A stretch of DNA of 64,000 bases from an uncultured Aquimarina sp. Lineage in GTDB: Bacteria; Bacteroidota; Bacteroidia; Flavobacteriales; Flavobacteriaceae. Of the stretch, positions 44,361 to 53,648 are shown piece after piece (the first letter of the stretch is position 1; each line of letters opens with the position of its first letter). The stretch spans positions 1-64,000 of the forward strand of contig CANMTP010000015.1 of assembly GCA_947500845.1 (NCBI GenBank). The letters are read 5' to 3'. Position numbers and translations under genes: made by a program. The notes beneath the pieces were generated by a model, which was not told the origin of the DNA, did not search any database, and was given only the letters and a program-made list of their open reading frames with translations.

Positions 44361-45446
44361 ATGAGAGTCCCAAATTCTAAATTTTGTCTACTGCTTATCG
44401 TTTTTACAGTAGCGATTATTCAAAGTGTTACAAGTCAAGACTTCGAACACAGCAGAACCCAAAATCTTATTCCAAATCCAAGTTTTGAAAATGTAAATAC
44501 GACCATAAGACGTATTGATATGGAAATGCAGAATTTTGGGATTATGAAGGATTGGAAAGCTTCTATTAATACCCCTGATGCCTATCATCCTCAATTAGAA
44601 CTAGTTAAATTTACCCATAGATCACCAAACTTTTTAAAACAATTTGGAACACAAGAACCTCGAACAGGAGAAGGAAAAGTAGGAATGTATATCGCAGGAG
44701 GAGCGTATAAAGAGGGAGTGACTGCAAAATTGAAACGTCCTTTGGGAGCAGGGAAATATTATTATTTTCACATGTATGTTTCACTTGGTGAAGGGATTTC
44801 TAATTCCTGTACTTCTTCGATAGGATCATATTTCAGTGCCAGAGACCCTAAAATAACCCTAACCTCAAAACTACAATTAAATGTAGCCTCCTCTAAGATG
44901 GTGTGTGATACCAAAGGATGGGTCAAAGTTTGTGGAGTATATCGCGCCAAAGGAACCGAAAAATATATTTCATTAGGATATTTTTCTGATAGCCCCAGAG
45001 GGAAATCTGTTAAAGGCGGTAAATATGATACAGGATATTATTTTATAGATGACGTATTGCTTATGGAAATGAGAGATCCTAAAAATCTGGTAGCCGGTCA
45101 GGTGTGCAATATGGCACTTGATTTTTCACCAATTGAGTTTTTGGTGGGAGAGAGTGAGGCATATACAGAGATTCAAAAAGCATTGGATTCTTACATCCAG
45201 TATGTAACCATATTTAAAGTAAATTCGATAAAAATTATTGGTCATGCTGACGATGCAGGTTCTACATTTGAAAATGAAATCATGTCTGCTATGAGAGCTA
45301 GTAACGTAAAGCAATATATGATCGAAAAGGGTGTCGATGAATCTCTAATAGAGATCGTTGCTGCCGGGGATACATCTCCTGTAGTTACTACCGGTTCTGA
45401 TTTGGATCCAGATTCTAATAATAGAGTAGAAATTAAAATCGACTAA
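44361..45446 (+). CDS. Exported protein with C-terminal OmpA domain
   Basis: This 361-residue protein has a signal peptide (CLLLIVFTVAIIQSVTSQ), an N-terminal beta-rich domain (about residues 30-240; LIPNPSFENVN start, GEGKVGMYIAGG) resembling carbohydrate-binding jelly rolls, and an OmpA-like domain (about 255-361; IKIIGHADDAGSTFENEIMS, then SNNRVEI). OmpA domains grip peptidoglycan, so it should be a cell-wall-anchored outer-membrane-associated protein. The jelly-roll assignment is tentative. It is monocistronic. Confidence 0.8.
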   Translation: MRVPNSKFCLLLIVFTVAIIQSVTSQDFEHSRTQNLIPNPSFENVNTTIRRIDMEMQNFGIMKDWKASINTPDAYHPQLELVKFTHRSPNFLKQFGTQEPRTGEGKVGMYIAGGAYKEGVTAKLKRPLGAGKYYYFHMYVSLGEGISNSCTSSIGSYFSARDPKITLTSKLQLNVASSKMVCDTKGWVKVCGVYRAKGTEKYISLGYFSDSPRGKSVKGGKYDTGYYFIDDVLLMEMRDPKNLVAGQVCNMALDFSPIEFLVGESEAYTEIQKALDSYIQYVTIFKVNSIKIIGHADDAGSTFENEIMSAMRASNVKQYMIEKGVDESLIEIVAAGDTSPVVTTGSDLDPDSNNRVEIKID

Positions 45447-45482
45447 CCTCATATTTTTTTTCAAGTTTGTTATAAAAGATAC

Positions 45483-45490
45483 TACCTTTG
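45483..45490 (+). promoter_or_regulatory. -7 promoter box TACCTTTG
   Basis: The box matches TAnnTTTG and overlaps TTG 45488, so ATG 45518 is the likely start of the small acidic protein. Confidence 0.65.
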
Positions 45491-45517
45491 GAAGGTTTAA
45501 ACTTAAGCAATACGTTT

Positions 45518-45745
45518 ATGAACTTTCCAAAATTCTTGCTAGGAGATAATACAGATTATCCAGATGCAATCTTTGTGATCCATACCGAGTTTCCAAGGTT
45601 TATTGTTAATCTGGAGAATGATGAAGTAGAATGGCTTGAAGAATTTGATAAGAATGATGAGAAAGAATTGCTGGAGGAAGCAGAAAATCTTTTTCAGGCT
45701 GCCAATAATTTTTATGATCGTGAAATTGAACGTTACGACGAATAA
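45518..45745 (+). CDS. Small acidic hypothetical protein
   Basis: This 75-residue protein is strongly acidic (EVEWLEEFDKNDEKELLEEA) after a short hydrophobic-rich start MNFPKFLLGDNTDYPDAIFV. It has no signal peptide or membrane span. Similar short proteins occur next to PAP2 genes in Flavobacteriia as far as I recall, but no function is known. The PAP2 gene follows 14 bp later, so the two are likely one unit from the TACCTTTG promoter. Confidence 0.75.
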   Translation: MNFPKFLLGDNTDYPDAIFVIHTEFPRFIVNLENDEVEWLEEFDKNDEKELLEEAENLFQAANNFYDREIERYDE

Positions 45746-45759
45746 ATATAAAGTGCCTA

Positions 45760-46338
45760 ATGGAAGAACTTATACAATTAGATAAAGAGCTTTTTTTATA
45801 CCTTAATAATCTTGGTACTTCTACGTGGGATGGGTTTTGGTTATTTATGACCGAGAAATTCTATCAAATACCGTTGTATTTACTACTACTTATCTTTTTC
45901 TATAAGTATTTTGGTATACGTGGAACGATTATAACCCTGGTTTTGGTAGCAGTCTTAATAACGGCATCAGATCAATTGGCAAATTTGTTTAAATACATAC
46001 TTTTTAAGAGACCAAGGCCTTGCCGCGCAGAAGGTGTGGCAGAGTTTACTCGTTTTATTGCTGAACGATGTGGTCGATATGGCTATTTTTCTGGCCATGC
46101 TACTAATTCGATGGCGTTAGCATTTTTTACAGGATTGGTGCTTCAAAAATATCTGAAGTATATTTTTCCTTTTATGATCGTTTGGGCGATTATAGTTAGC
46201 TACAGTAGGATTTATGTGGGAGTACATTATCCCGGGGATGTAGTGACAGGAATGGCAGCAGGAATTTTACTAGGTGTAGGGGCATTTAAATTACATACAT
46301 TTTTGATCAGGAAATATGCAAAGGTAAATACAGAGTAA
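45760..46338 (+). CDS. PAP2-family phosphatase
   Basis: This 192-residue membrane protein has the three PAP2 motifs: KYILFKRPRPC (KxxxxxxRP), YFSGHATNSM (SGH) and SRIYVGVHYPGDVVTG (SRxxxxxHxxxD). Five or so helices are visible. Members dephosphorylate lipid phosphates such as undecaprenyl pyrophosphate, phosphatidate or PGP; the substrate here is not clear. It follows the small acidic protein by 14 bp. It converges on the class A PBP gene, and recycling of the lipid carrier would suit that neighbour. Confidence 0.92.
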   Translation: MEELIQLDKELFLYLNNLGTSTWDGFWLFMTEKFYQIPLYLLLLIFFYKYFGIRGTIITLVLVAVLITASDQLANLFKYILFKRPRPCRAEGVAEFTRFIAERCGRYGYFSGHATNSMALAFFTGLVLQKYLKYIFPFMIVWAIIVSYSRIYVGVHYPGDVVTGMAAGILLGVGAFKLHTFLIRKYAKVNTE

Positions 46339-46449
46339 AGGATAACTTTTGAATCTATGAAAAGTGCTCGTACATCACTCTAATTTTTCGAGTAATTTTC
46401 ATTTTTATGGGACACTTCAATACTTTAACTCACATATTCATATATTCAC

Positions 46450-48699
46450 TTACTCTTTGTTAAACGTTTTCTTTTTCTTCTTTTTACCAAAAATTCGTTT
46501 TAATAAATTGTCACGCTTTTCAGATTTACAATCAAGATCGTTTTTTACTTCTTCACTAGGTTGATCAAACGTGCTTTTTGTAATCGGATCAAAAATAGGA
46601 TCTTGATTCATTTTTTGATATAACTTAGCAAAAATTGGAAGGGCAGTATTTGCTCCCTGACCCAAGGCAGTAGTTTTAAATCCAATACCATAATTATCAT
46701 TTCCTACCCAGGTTACAGTGACCAGATTGGGAGTGATACCCACAAACCAACCGTCTTTATTATCTTGTGTGGTTCCTGTTTTTCCGGCGATATCATTTTT
46801 TAATTTGTACGTTGTTCTCAATCTTGTGGCTGTTCCTTTTTCAACAGTAGATTTCAGCATTTCTAACAACACTTGCCTGGTATATGAGCTGTAGGCCGGA
46901 GTTTCTTTAACTTCAGGTTCAAAAGTTGCAATACGATTACCATTTTTATCTTCAATTCTTAAAATATAGTATGGTTTTACAGCTTTACCTTCATTAACAT
47001 AACTAGCATAAGCTCCTGCTAAGTCTTTAATTCTGATACCATCGGTTCCTAATGCCATTGCAGGTTCTTGAGAAAGGGAATCAGTGATGCCTAATTTTTT
47101 AACTTGTTCTGCTACCTTAGGAATACCTACTTTATTAAGCACCTTCACTGCAATGGTGTTTACAGAGTTACTTAAGGCTTTTTCTAAGGTATAATTTAAA
47201 TAAGGATCCTCTTCATCATCAGAATTTTTTGGGGTCCAATTATCCAGGTTAGTGTACGTAATCTCTGTTGTCGAAAAATAGGAGCAAGGTTTCATTCCGT
47301 TTTCGATGGCAGTTGTATAAACAAATGGCTTGAAGGTGGATCCTACTTGTCTTCTACTCTGCGAAACATGGTCATACTTGAAGTAACGATAATCAATCCC
47401 GCCAAGATATGCCATTACAGCACCGGTTGTAGGCTCTATAGCAACCATACCAGCATTAAGAAACTTTAGATAGTGTTGCAGACTGTCTAATGAGGAGATC
47501 TTTTTTGTTTCATTCCCGTCCCATTCGAATAATTCAATATTCTTTTTTATTGAAAGAGAATCTTTAATTTGATTTTCAGTTAATCCTTGTTCTTTTAATT
47601 TTTTATAACTATCAAGATTTGTAACTGCATTATTGAGTAGTGCTTTATTGTTTTTCCATGGTGCGGTGCTACCATATGATGATTCATATTCTTTCTGTAA
47701 TGTTTGCATATGTTCTTTCATAGCTTCTTCGGCCAAAGACTGCATTTTATGATCTAACGTTGTGTGTACAATCAAACCATCATTATAGACGTCATAGTCA
47801 CTACCATCCGGTTTTTTATAGTGTTCAAGAATCTTAACCAGTTCTTTTTTAACTTCTTCTCTAAAATAAGGTGCCAACCCTAGGTCATGATTAAAATATT
47901 GATAATCCAATTCGATAGGTTTATTCATCGTTTGGTCTGCTCTAGCGGTACTTATGTATCCATATTTCACCATTTGTTTGAGCACCACATCTCTGCGAAG
48001 TTGACTTCTTTCGGGAAACAATCTGGGATTATAACTATGATTCGCTTTAAGTGTTCCGATAAGGGTTGTTGCTTCAGATAGCGTTAATTTATGAGTAGAT
48101 TTGTTAAAGAATTTTTGTGCAGCACTTTCAATTCCGTACGTATTGTCGGGAAACGGAACGGTGTTAAAATAAAGCGTTAAGATTTCCTTTTTAGAGTAGA
48201 TTTCTTCCATCCTTTTAGCAATAAAGGATTCTTTCAACTTATTGATCACCGTACTAAATATGCTGTATTTTTTTCTTCCGAATAGATTTTTGGCTAATTG
48301 TAGCGTAATGGTACTTCCTCCACCCGAGGATTTGTCACGCAATAGAATAGTTTTAAAAAATACTCTTAGAAGACTTGTGTTATCTACCCCGTCGTGTTCA
48401 TAAAATCGAACATCTTCGGTAGCTATAAGAGCATCAATTAAATGTTGAGGTAAATCTTGGAAGGTGATAGGTTGTCTGTCATAGATATAATATTTTCCTA
48501 TGAGATGGCCATCTTTATCAAGTATTTGAGTAGCTTCAGACTGCTTAAGAGTGCTCAACTCTTCTTTACCGGGTAGTTTTCCATAAAAACCCAAATATAT
48601 GCTTATGTAAAAACAGAAAAACAGAAGTATAATTCCTAATAATGAAAATACAGTCCATTTCATCCATTTTTTTTGTAATAAATTCTTTATCATATTCAT
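46450..48699 (-). CDS. Class A penicillin-binding protein (PBP1A type)
   Basis: This 749-residue bifunctional enzyme polymerises and cross-links peptidoglycan. It has an N-terminal anchor helix (about 15-37), a GT51 domain with ATEDVRFYEHDGVD (catalytic Glu95) and GGSTITLQLAKNLFGR, and a transpeptidase domain with STFK at 454-457, SVN at 512-514 and KTGTT at 640-644. The tail after 720 is basic (GKKKKKKTFNKE). All key residues are present. It lies 35 bp after the BCCT transporter gene on the same strand. Confidence 0.95.
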   Translation of the reverse strand: MNMIKNLLQKKWMKWTVFSLLGIILLFFCFYISIYLGFYGKLPGKEELSTLKQSEATQILDKDGHLIGKYYIYDRQPITFQDLPQHLIDALIATEDVRFYEHDGVDNTSLLRVFFKTILLRDKSSGGGSTITLQLAKNLFGRKKYSIFSTVINKLKESFIAKRMEEIYSKKEILTLYFNTVPFPDNTYGIESAAQKFFNKSTHKLTLSEATTLIGTLKANHSYNPRLFPERSQLRRDVVLKQMVKYGYISTARADQTMNKPIELDYQYFNHDLGLAPYFREEVKKELVKILEHYKKPDGSDYDVYNDGLIVHTTLDHKMQSLAEEAMKEHMQTLQKEYESSYGSTAPWKNNKALLNNAVTNLDSYKKLKEQGLTENQIKDSLSIKKNIELFEWDGNETKKISSLDSLQHYLKFLNAGMVAIEPTTGAVMAYLGGIDYRYFKYDHVSQSRRQVGSTFKPFVYTTAIENGMKPCSYFSTTEITYTNLDNWTPKNSDDEEDPYLNYTLEKALSNSVNTIAVKVLNKVGIPKVAEQVKKLGITDSLSQEPAMALGTDGIRIKDLAGAYASYVNEGKAVKPYYILRIEDKNGNRIATFEPEVKETPAYSSYTRQVLLEMLKSTVEKGTATRLRTTYKLKNDIAGKTGTTQDNKDGWFVGITPNLVTVTWVGNDNYGIGFKTTALGQGANTALPIFAKLYQKMNQDPIFDPITKSTFDQPSEEVKNDLDCKSEKRDNLLKRIFGKKKKKKTFNKE

Positions 48700-48734
48700 A
48701 ATATCGACTTGATAACGTCTAAATCTTCAAATTA

Positions 48735-50255
48735 TTAGTTTGTTTTATCTTCGTGTTTTTCTCTAAAATCCCTTATGAAGAGTACAATCATGACCACCAT
48801 CAATAAAGAAAAGGGAAGTGAAGTAATAATCAATAGTTTCTGCATGGCGACCAAGACATTGATATCTGCTTTCGCATTTCCTAGTAAAAGAATACCTATA
48901 GAAAAGATCAATAAAATGATACTCCATAAAAGGCGATGTTTTTTTGAGGGTTCTTGTTTTCCGTCGTCTGTAAACATACTCAATACAAATATTGCCGAAT
49001 CTAATGAAGTAACCAAAAAACTTATCAAAAGAAGAATAGTTAATGTGTTTATGAATCCTTGAAAGGGATAATTTTCGAAGAATATAAAAATAGAACTAAA
49101 CACATTATCAAATTGTCCCTGATATGCTCCCAAATTTTCAATTATGGTAAAGGCTGATTGACCAAAGGTAGTAAACCAGAAAAAGGTACCTAGTGAAGGT
49201 ACCAGCAATACTCCCAAAATAACCTCTCTAAGTGTTCTTCCTTTTGAGATTCTAGCGATAAAAATACCGGTAAAAGGCGCCCAGGCAAGCCAAAAGGCCC
49301 AATAATAGTAAGTCCAATCGGTTAGAAATGCTTCTCCGGGATTGTATTGGCCGTACGCCAGACTTAAAGGGATAAAGTCGATTACATAATAAAACAATGA
49401 GGTAATGAACTGATAGGTCACAGACAGAATATCTCCTTGCAAAAAAACAAAAAATAAAAGACCAATGGTAATATAAATATTCCACGTAGAAATTATTTTT
49501 ATACCCTTGTTAACACCTCTAAAAACAGAAATAAATGCCAGTATTGAAATCACAAATAAAACTAGGATAGTTCCTTTAAGTCCGAAATCTTCCTTTAATA
49601 AATGCGTAAGTCCACCTTCGATTTGTGTGGTACCGAGGCCAATCGCAGCAACAAGTCCAAAAACAGTAGTAAGAATTGCCAGGATATCTATGCTGGCAAA
49701 AATAATAGTTCGCGGTTTCTCTGAAGTGACCATACGCCCTATCGACGAAAAAGCACTACTGGATAATACTTTTTTTGACTGCACAAAAAGGTAGTACCCT
49801 ACTGCTATGGCAAATACGGCATAAAAAGCCCAGGCTGTGAATCCCCACTGATAAAAGGTGTATTCTAATGCGATTGTTCCTGAATCGGTTTTATTATTTA
49901 TAGGTGGATTATTCATCATATATACCGGCTCTTGTACAGCTCTTAACAATATACCTGCTCCCATTCCGGCACTATATAACATAGAAATCCATGCTAATCT
50001 AGAAAACTGTGGGCGGTCCTCTGGTTTTCCTAGTCGTCGCTTTCCCCAATTAGAAAACGCCAAAACAACCAATAACAAAACACAGATTAGCCCTAACCAT
50101 AAATAAAATCTTCCAAAACGTTGGCGTATGTATACCGAGAAAGATTCGATTCCATTATAGGTTTCTAGTGTAAATACGTATAAAAAAAATGAGAAAAATA
50201 GTAGAATGCCCAGTGAAACATAGAGTAATCCATTTTTTTTAAGGTTGAGCTTCAT
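48735..50255 (-). CDS. BCCT-family transporter
   Basis: This 506-residue protein belongs to the betaine/choline/carnitine transporter family. About twelve helices are present, and the region WAPFTGIFIARISKGRTLRE near residue 329 is the family hallmark, with the aromatic WAFWLAWAP substrate box. The early string SMLYSAGMGAGILLRAVQEP is also typical. It imports an osmolyte such as glycine betaine or choline with sodium or protons; which one is unknown. The pbp gene follows 35 bp downstream. Confidence 0.93.
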   Translation of the reverse strand: MKLNLKKNGLLYVSLGILLFFSFFLYVFTLETYNGIESFSVYIRQRFGRFYLWLGLICVLLLVVLAFSNWGKRRLGKPEDRPQFSRLAWISMLYSAGMGAGILLRAVQEPVYMMNNPPINNKTDSGTIALEYTFYQWGFTAWAFYAVFAIAVGYYLFVQSKKVLSSSAFSSIGRMVTSEKPRTIIFASIDILAILTTVFGLVAAIGLGTTQIEGGLTHLLKEDFGLKGTILVLFVISILAFISVFRGVNKGIKIISTWNIYITIGLLFFVFLQGDILSVTYQFITSLFYYVIDFIPLSLAYGQYNPGEAFLTDWTYYYWAFWLAWAPFTGIFIARISKGRTLREVILGVLLVPSLGTFFWFTTFGQSAFTIIENLGAYQGQFDNVFSSIFIFFENYPFQGFINTLTILLLISFLVTSLDSAIFVLSMFTDDGKQEPSKKHRLLWSIILLIFSIGILLLGNAKADINVLVAMQKLLIITSLPFSLLMVVMIVLFIRDFREKHEDKTN

Positions 50256-50492
50256 ACCGAAATAGTTCCAAATGCGATTTTTTTCTTTAAACTTATGCTT
50301 GATTGATCATAAATGTCATAAAAAGTTATGAGAATTGTTCAGAATCAATAGAAAAGTTTTCATTTTTTAACAAGTAAAAACTTCAAAAAATAATTTATTT
50401 TTTGAAGCTGATGTATCGAAAGTTTCATTTTTTTTAATAAACTTGTAATAACATAATTTATGTGTTATGCTCTATACTCGGATTGAACATTA

Positions 50493-50523
50493 CTTGGGGT
50501 TCGTTTGAGAGGTATACCCCAAG
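50493..50523. promoter_or_regulatory. Inverted repeat CTTGGGGT…ACCCCAAG
   Basis: A perfect 8-bp stem with a 15-nt loop lies in the 339-bp gap between the BCCT and 94-residue gene starts, 72 bp before the latter. No T-run follows. It may be a leader hairpin or an operator. The rest of the gap shows nothing clear. Confidence 0.35.
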
Positions 50524-50594
50524 GTTTGTATTATAGAATGAAGACTTGAATTTTCTACTATAAGTAATAGATAACTAACTAAACCTGCAAACCC

Positions 50595-50879
50595 ATGAGA
50601 AGAGTAATTGTTGACTACAAAAAATTAAATAAAGATATTTTAAACCTTCTTGTCGAGAAATTTCCTGATGGTTATGCCGATAGAGATATTATTTCTTTCA
50701 AAAATCACCATAATGAGGCGATTGAAGCTGTTGAGGTGAAGACAGAGGACACCATCTATTTGGTAAAAATAAGCAAACGTCTGGCAGATACCATGGAAAG
50801 TTTTGATGACGATAGCTCTAGTGTTGATGTTCCTGAGGGAGTAAGTAAAGATGAAGTAGGAGACCTGGAAGATCAATAA
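50595..50879 (+). CDS. Conserved small hypothetical protein
   Basis: This 94-residue protein (MRRVIVDYKKLNKDILNLLV start, DTIYLVKISKRLADTMESFD later, acidic tail) belongs to a family common in Flavobacteriia that is sometimes labelled DNA primase without support. It is far too short for a primase and lacks Toprim or zinc motifs, so I treat it as of unknown function. It is cytosolic by sequence. It converges on meaB, stops 8 bp apart. Confidence 0.8.
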   Translation: MRRVIVDYKKLNKDILNLLVEKFPDGYADRDIISFKNHHNEAIEAVEVKTEDTIYLVKISKRLADTMESFDDDSSSVDVPEGVSKDEVGDLEDQ

Positions 50880-50887
50880 GTTTGAAA

Positions 50888-51961
50888 TTATTCTTTATAC
50901 AATTCGAATAAATATCTAGCAGCGGCAAACGGCGTAAGCTTATGTTGTTGTACTGCTTCTATTTGTGAATATAACTTTGCTTTAATTTCAGGATGATTAT
51001 AAAAAGAAGATTTTAGGTGCTCCTCAATAGTTTGTAGTAACCAAAATTTGTTTTGTTTTCTTCTGTTTTCCTCAAAGAATCCATTTTTTGAAGTGATTTC
51101 GAAATAATTTTGAATAAGTTCCCATATTTCTTCGATCCCTTTATTTTCTATTGCACTACAAGTGAGTACTTCTGGAGACCAACTGCTTTCTGCAAGCGGG
51201 TACAAGTGTAATGCTTTTCTGAATTGATTTTTAGCCTCTCGGGCACGTTTAAGATTATCGCCATCTGCTTTACTGATAACGATAGCATCAGCCATTTCGA
51301 TGATTCCTCGTTTAATACCCTGCAGTTCATCGCCAGCTCCTGCAAGTTTAAGCAGCAAAAAGAAATCTACCATGCTGTGTACTGCGGTTTCGCTTTGACC
51401 AACACCAACAGTTTCAATAATGATGACATCGTATCCAGCAGCTTCGCATAAGATGATAGATTCGCGAGTTTTTTGTGCTACTCCTCCCAAAGAATTGCCA
51501 GAAGGAGAGGGTCTGATAAAGGCATTATCGGCGCGAACGAGAGATTCCATCCTAGTTTTATCACCTAATATACTTCCATGTGATACAGTACTGCTCGGAT
51601 CTACTGCTAGAACTGCAATTTTTTTATCTTTTTGTATTAAAATATTTCCTAAAGCTTCAATGAATGTACTTTTCCCTACTCCTGGAACCCCAGTAATTCC
51701 TATTCTAACAGAATTATTAGCATGAGGAAGGCATTTTTCAATAAGTTCCTGTGCTTTGCTAATATGATTCTGTTGGGTGCTCTCGATTAGTGTAATTCCT
51801 TTACTTAGGGCTGTGGTATCTTTAGAAACGATAGCATTAAAAAGAGTATCAACAGAAATTTCTTTTTGTTGTAATTTTTTGAATCGATCAATAGCTTGAT
51901 CTCTGGTACTGTCAGACACTTTTGAAGTCAGATTAGTTTTTTTGGTATTATCTTTAGACAC
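50888..51961 (-). CDS. meaB: Methylmalonyl-CoA mutase-associated GTPase MeaB
   Basis: This 357-residue G3E GTPase loads and protects the B12 cofactor of a methylmalonyl-CoA-type mutase. The P-loop is GVPGVGKSTF near residue 94, then AVDPSSTVSHGSILGDKTRM, ETVGVGQSE and the NKxD-like ISKADGDN. It is stand-alone, while IcmF elsewhere in the window has its own built-in copy, so a separate MutAB pair probably exists outside. A TAACTTTG box lies 16 bp upstream. Length is normal. Confidence 0.95.
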   Translation of the reverse strand: MSKDNTKKTNLTSKVSDSTRDQAIDRFKKLQQKEISVDTLFNAIVSKDTTALSKGITLIESTQQNHISKAQELIEKCLPHANNSVRIGITGVPGVGKSTFIEALGNILIQKDKKIAVLAVDPSSTVSHGSILGDKTRMESLVRADNAFIRPSPSGNSLGGVAQKTRESIILCEAAGYDVIIIETVGVGQSETAVHSMVDFFLLLKLAGAGDELQGIKRGIIEMADAIVISKADGDNLKRAREAKNQFRKALHLYPLAESSWSPEVLTCSAIENKGIEEIWELIQNYFEITSKNGFFEENRRKQNKFWLLQTIEEHLKSSFYNHPEIKAKLYSQIEAVQQHKLTPFAAARYLFELYKE

Positions 51962-51976
51962 AAAATTGCTTTATAG

Positions 51977-51984
51977 CAAAGTTA
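51977..51984 (-). promoter_or_regulatory. -7 promoter box TAACTTTG
   Basis: On the minus strand the box matches TAnnTTTG and is followed by C, 16 bp before meaB. Confidence 0.6.
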
Positions 51985-52036
51985 TAAATTACTTTTTTGG
52001 AAAAGACATTATTACTGAAGCAATCTAGTTTTTTGT

Positions 52037-52591
52037 TTATATTCTTATAGGAATGGCTACTGCTGTTCTGTCCCATGCTAAATACATTATGGTAAAGTCA
52101 TTGGCATTTTCAAAATAGATAGAAAATTGCTCTTTGATATTTAGCAAGGGTATCGTAGGTACCTCGATAGTGAGAGCATCATATGATGGATCACGTTTTA
52201 CGGTACCATCCATGTTTACTCCCCAACTATATTCTTTGATATTAAAAATAATCTTCCAGGACTCAGGATTAGGGATAGTCCATAAGGTATAAGTTCCTGC
52301 TTTAAGAGAAGTCCCATCTATCATAAGATCTTTGTTGGTACTAAACATAGTAGCTTCATTTGCACCAGTTCTCCAAACTTGTCCGAATGGTACCAGGTTT
52401 CCGAAGATTTCCCGGTCTTTTTTATAAGGTCTGTTATAAAAAACTGTAATCGTAGCGTCTTTTGCATTATGCGTGATAGTTTCTTCAGGACTGTGTTTCT
52501 TAGTATTTTGTTTTAGAAAATACATGCCAGTAAATCCTATTAATAACAAACCTAATAGAATTAATACTGATCTTTTTAAAAGCTTAGGCAT
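52037..52591 (-). CDS. DUF2911 domain protein
   Basis: This 184-residue protein has one N-terminal helix (about residues 8-27; VLILLGLLLIGFTGMYFL) and a DUF2911 domain with VFYNRPYKKDREIFGNLVPF, GQVWRTGANEATMFSTN, and LKAGTYTLWTIPNP. The helix is probably a membrane anchor or uncleaved signal, placing the domain outside the cytosol. DUF2911 function is unknown. The gene is monocistronic, 75 bp upstream of the meaB promoter region. Confidence 0.9.
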   Translation of the reverse strand: MPKLLKRSVLILLGLLLIGFTGMYFLKQNTKKHSPEETITHNAKDATITVFYNRPYKKDREIFGNLVPFGQVWRTGANEATMFSTNKDLMIDGTSLKAGTYTLWTIPNPESWKIIFNIKEYSWGVNMDGTVKRDPSYDALTIEVPTIPLLNIKEQFSIYFENANDFTIMYLAWDRTAVAIPIRI

Positions 52592-52646
52592 AAGTTAGAT
52601 TTTATGAATTAAATATACTTCATTTAAATTTTAGAACGATCAAAAA

Positions 52647-52892
52647 TTATTTAGTAAGGCGATTGATATTCATCACATTTACCGCACAAGTATTTCTGAT
52701 GGTGATTAAAATTTGGAGAATTGATTCTGAAAAATGTTTATTCTCTATTAAGATATCAATACGTTGAATTAATTTGTTGGTACAGTCGACATTTTTTTCT
52801 ACAAGGTTCAAAACATCTTCTACGTCTTCATTGTTACGATTATCGTAATCATTTTTTATTTTGTACATGAGTCTAAAAATGGTATAATTCAT
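52647..52892 (-). CDS. Hypothetical small helical protein
   Basis: This 81-residue protein is predicted helical with a polar middle (NDYDNRNNEDVEDVLNLVEK) and C-terminal ILQILITIRNTCAVNVMNI. I do not recognise a family. ATG 52892 and ATG 52868 are both possible starts. It has no signal peptide. It lies divergent from the sigma-factor operon, about 210 bp away. Confidence 0.5.
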   Translation of the reverse strand: MNYTIFRLMYKIKNDYDNRNNEDVEDVLNLVEKNVDCTNKLIQRIDILIENKHFSESILQILITIRNTCAVNVMNINRLTK

Positions 52893-53005
52893 AAAAGTAA
52901 TTATAGTAGTATACTTTTTATAAGTACCCTTACTTTGATAATCGTTAATTTTATATTAAATATTTGATATTCAGTTATTTGTTGTTTTTGAAAGCTTTTT
53001 ATGTA

Positions 53006-53013
53006 TAATTTTG
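53006..53013 (+). promoter_or_regulatory. -7 promoter box TAATTTTG
   Basis: The box matches TAnnTTTG (TAATTTTGC) 90 bp before the sigma-factor start, leaving a leader of about 85 nt. Confidence 0.6.
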
Positions 53014-53102
53014 CAACAAGGAATACATAATTTCGTCTCTATAGATGAATAAGATTTAAAACAGTTTTAAAGTGTTAATCACTAACCAAAAGTTAAAGAA
53101 GT

Positions 53103-53648
53103 TTGTTACAAAGCGAGCTAATAGAAAAATGTAGGAAAGGTGATCGTAGAGCCCAAATGAAGCTTTATAATAAATACTGTGATGGTATGTATTATGTAGC
53201 GTTACGATTTCTTAAAGATCCATTTGAGGCAGAAGAGGCAATGCAGGAATCTTTTATCAAAGCATTTACTAGACTTCATCAGTTTACAGGAGATGTGACT
53301 TTTGGTGCATGGCTTAAACGAATTGTTATTAATAAAAGTATCGACATGTTGAAAGCCAAGAAAATGAATATGGTAGCGATTAATGAACAGGTTATGACCA
53401 CGGTTGAAGAACAAGACGATTGGTCGGTATCGGACTCTGTTACAGTAGAAGAAGTTAAAAAGGCAATTGAAAGATTACCTGAAAAATATAAATATGCCGT
53501 GATGTTATTTTTGATAGAGGGGTATGATCATAATGAGATAAGCGAGATTCTAGATATAACACCGGTTGCTTCGAGAACACTAGTGCATAGAGGAAAAAAA
53601 CAGCTACAAGAACAATTAAAACATTTAAGAGATGGCACAGGATATTAG
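53103..53648 (+). CDS. ECF RNA polymerase sigma factor
   Basis: This 181-residue sigma-70-family protein has region 2 (residues 10-75; MYYVALRFLKDPFEAEEAMQ then ESFIKAFTRLHQF) and region 4 (about 120-175; LPEKYKYAVMLFLIEGYDHN, EISEILDITPVASRTLVHRG). The start is TTG 53103, as no ATG is available in frame before region 2. It overlaps the anti-sigma-like gene by 17 bp. It is the first gene of a three-gene operon. Signal and regulon are unknown. Confidence 0.92.
   Translation: MLQSELIEKCRKGDRRAQMKLYNKYCDGMYYVALRFLKDPFEAEEAMQESFIKAFTRLHQFTGDVTFGAWLKRIVINKSIDMLKAKKMNMVAINEQVMTTVEEQDDWSVSDSVTVEEVKKAIERLPEKYKYAVMLFLIEGYDHNEISEILDITPVASRTLVHRGKKQLQEQLKHLRDGTGY

Noticed and set aside
46364-46564. 66-codon frame after the PAP2 gene
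   Set aside because: It is low-complexity Phe/Ser-rich and overlaps the end of the PBP gene antisense.
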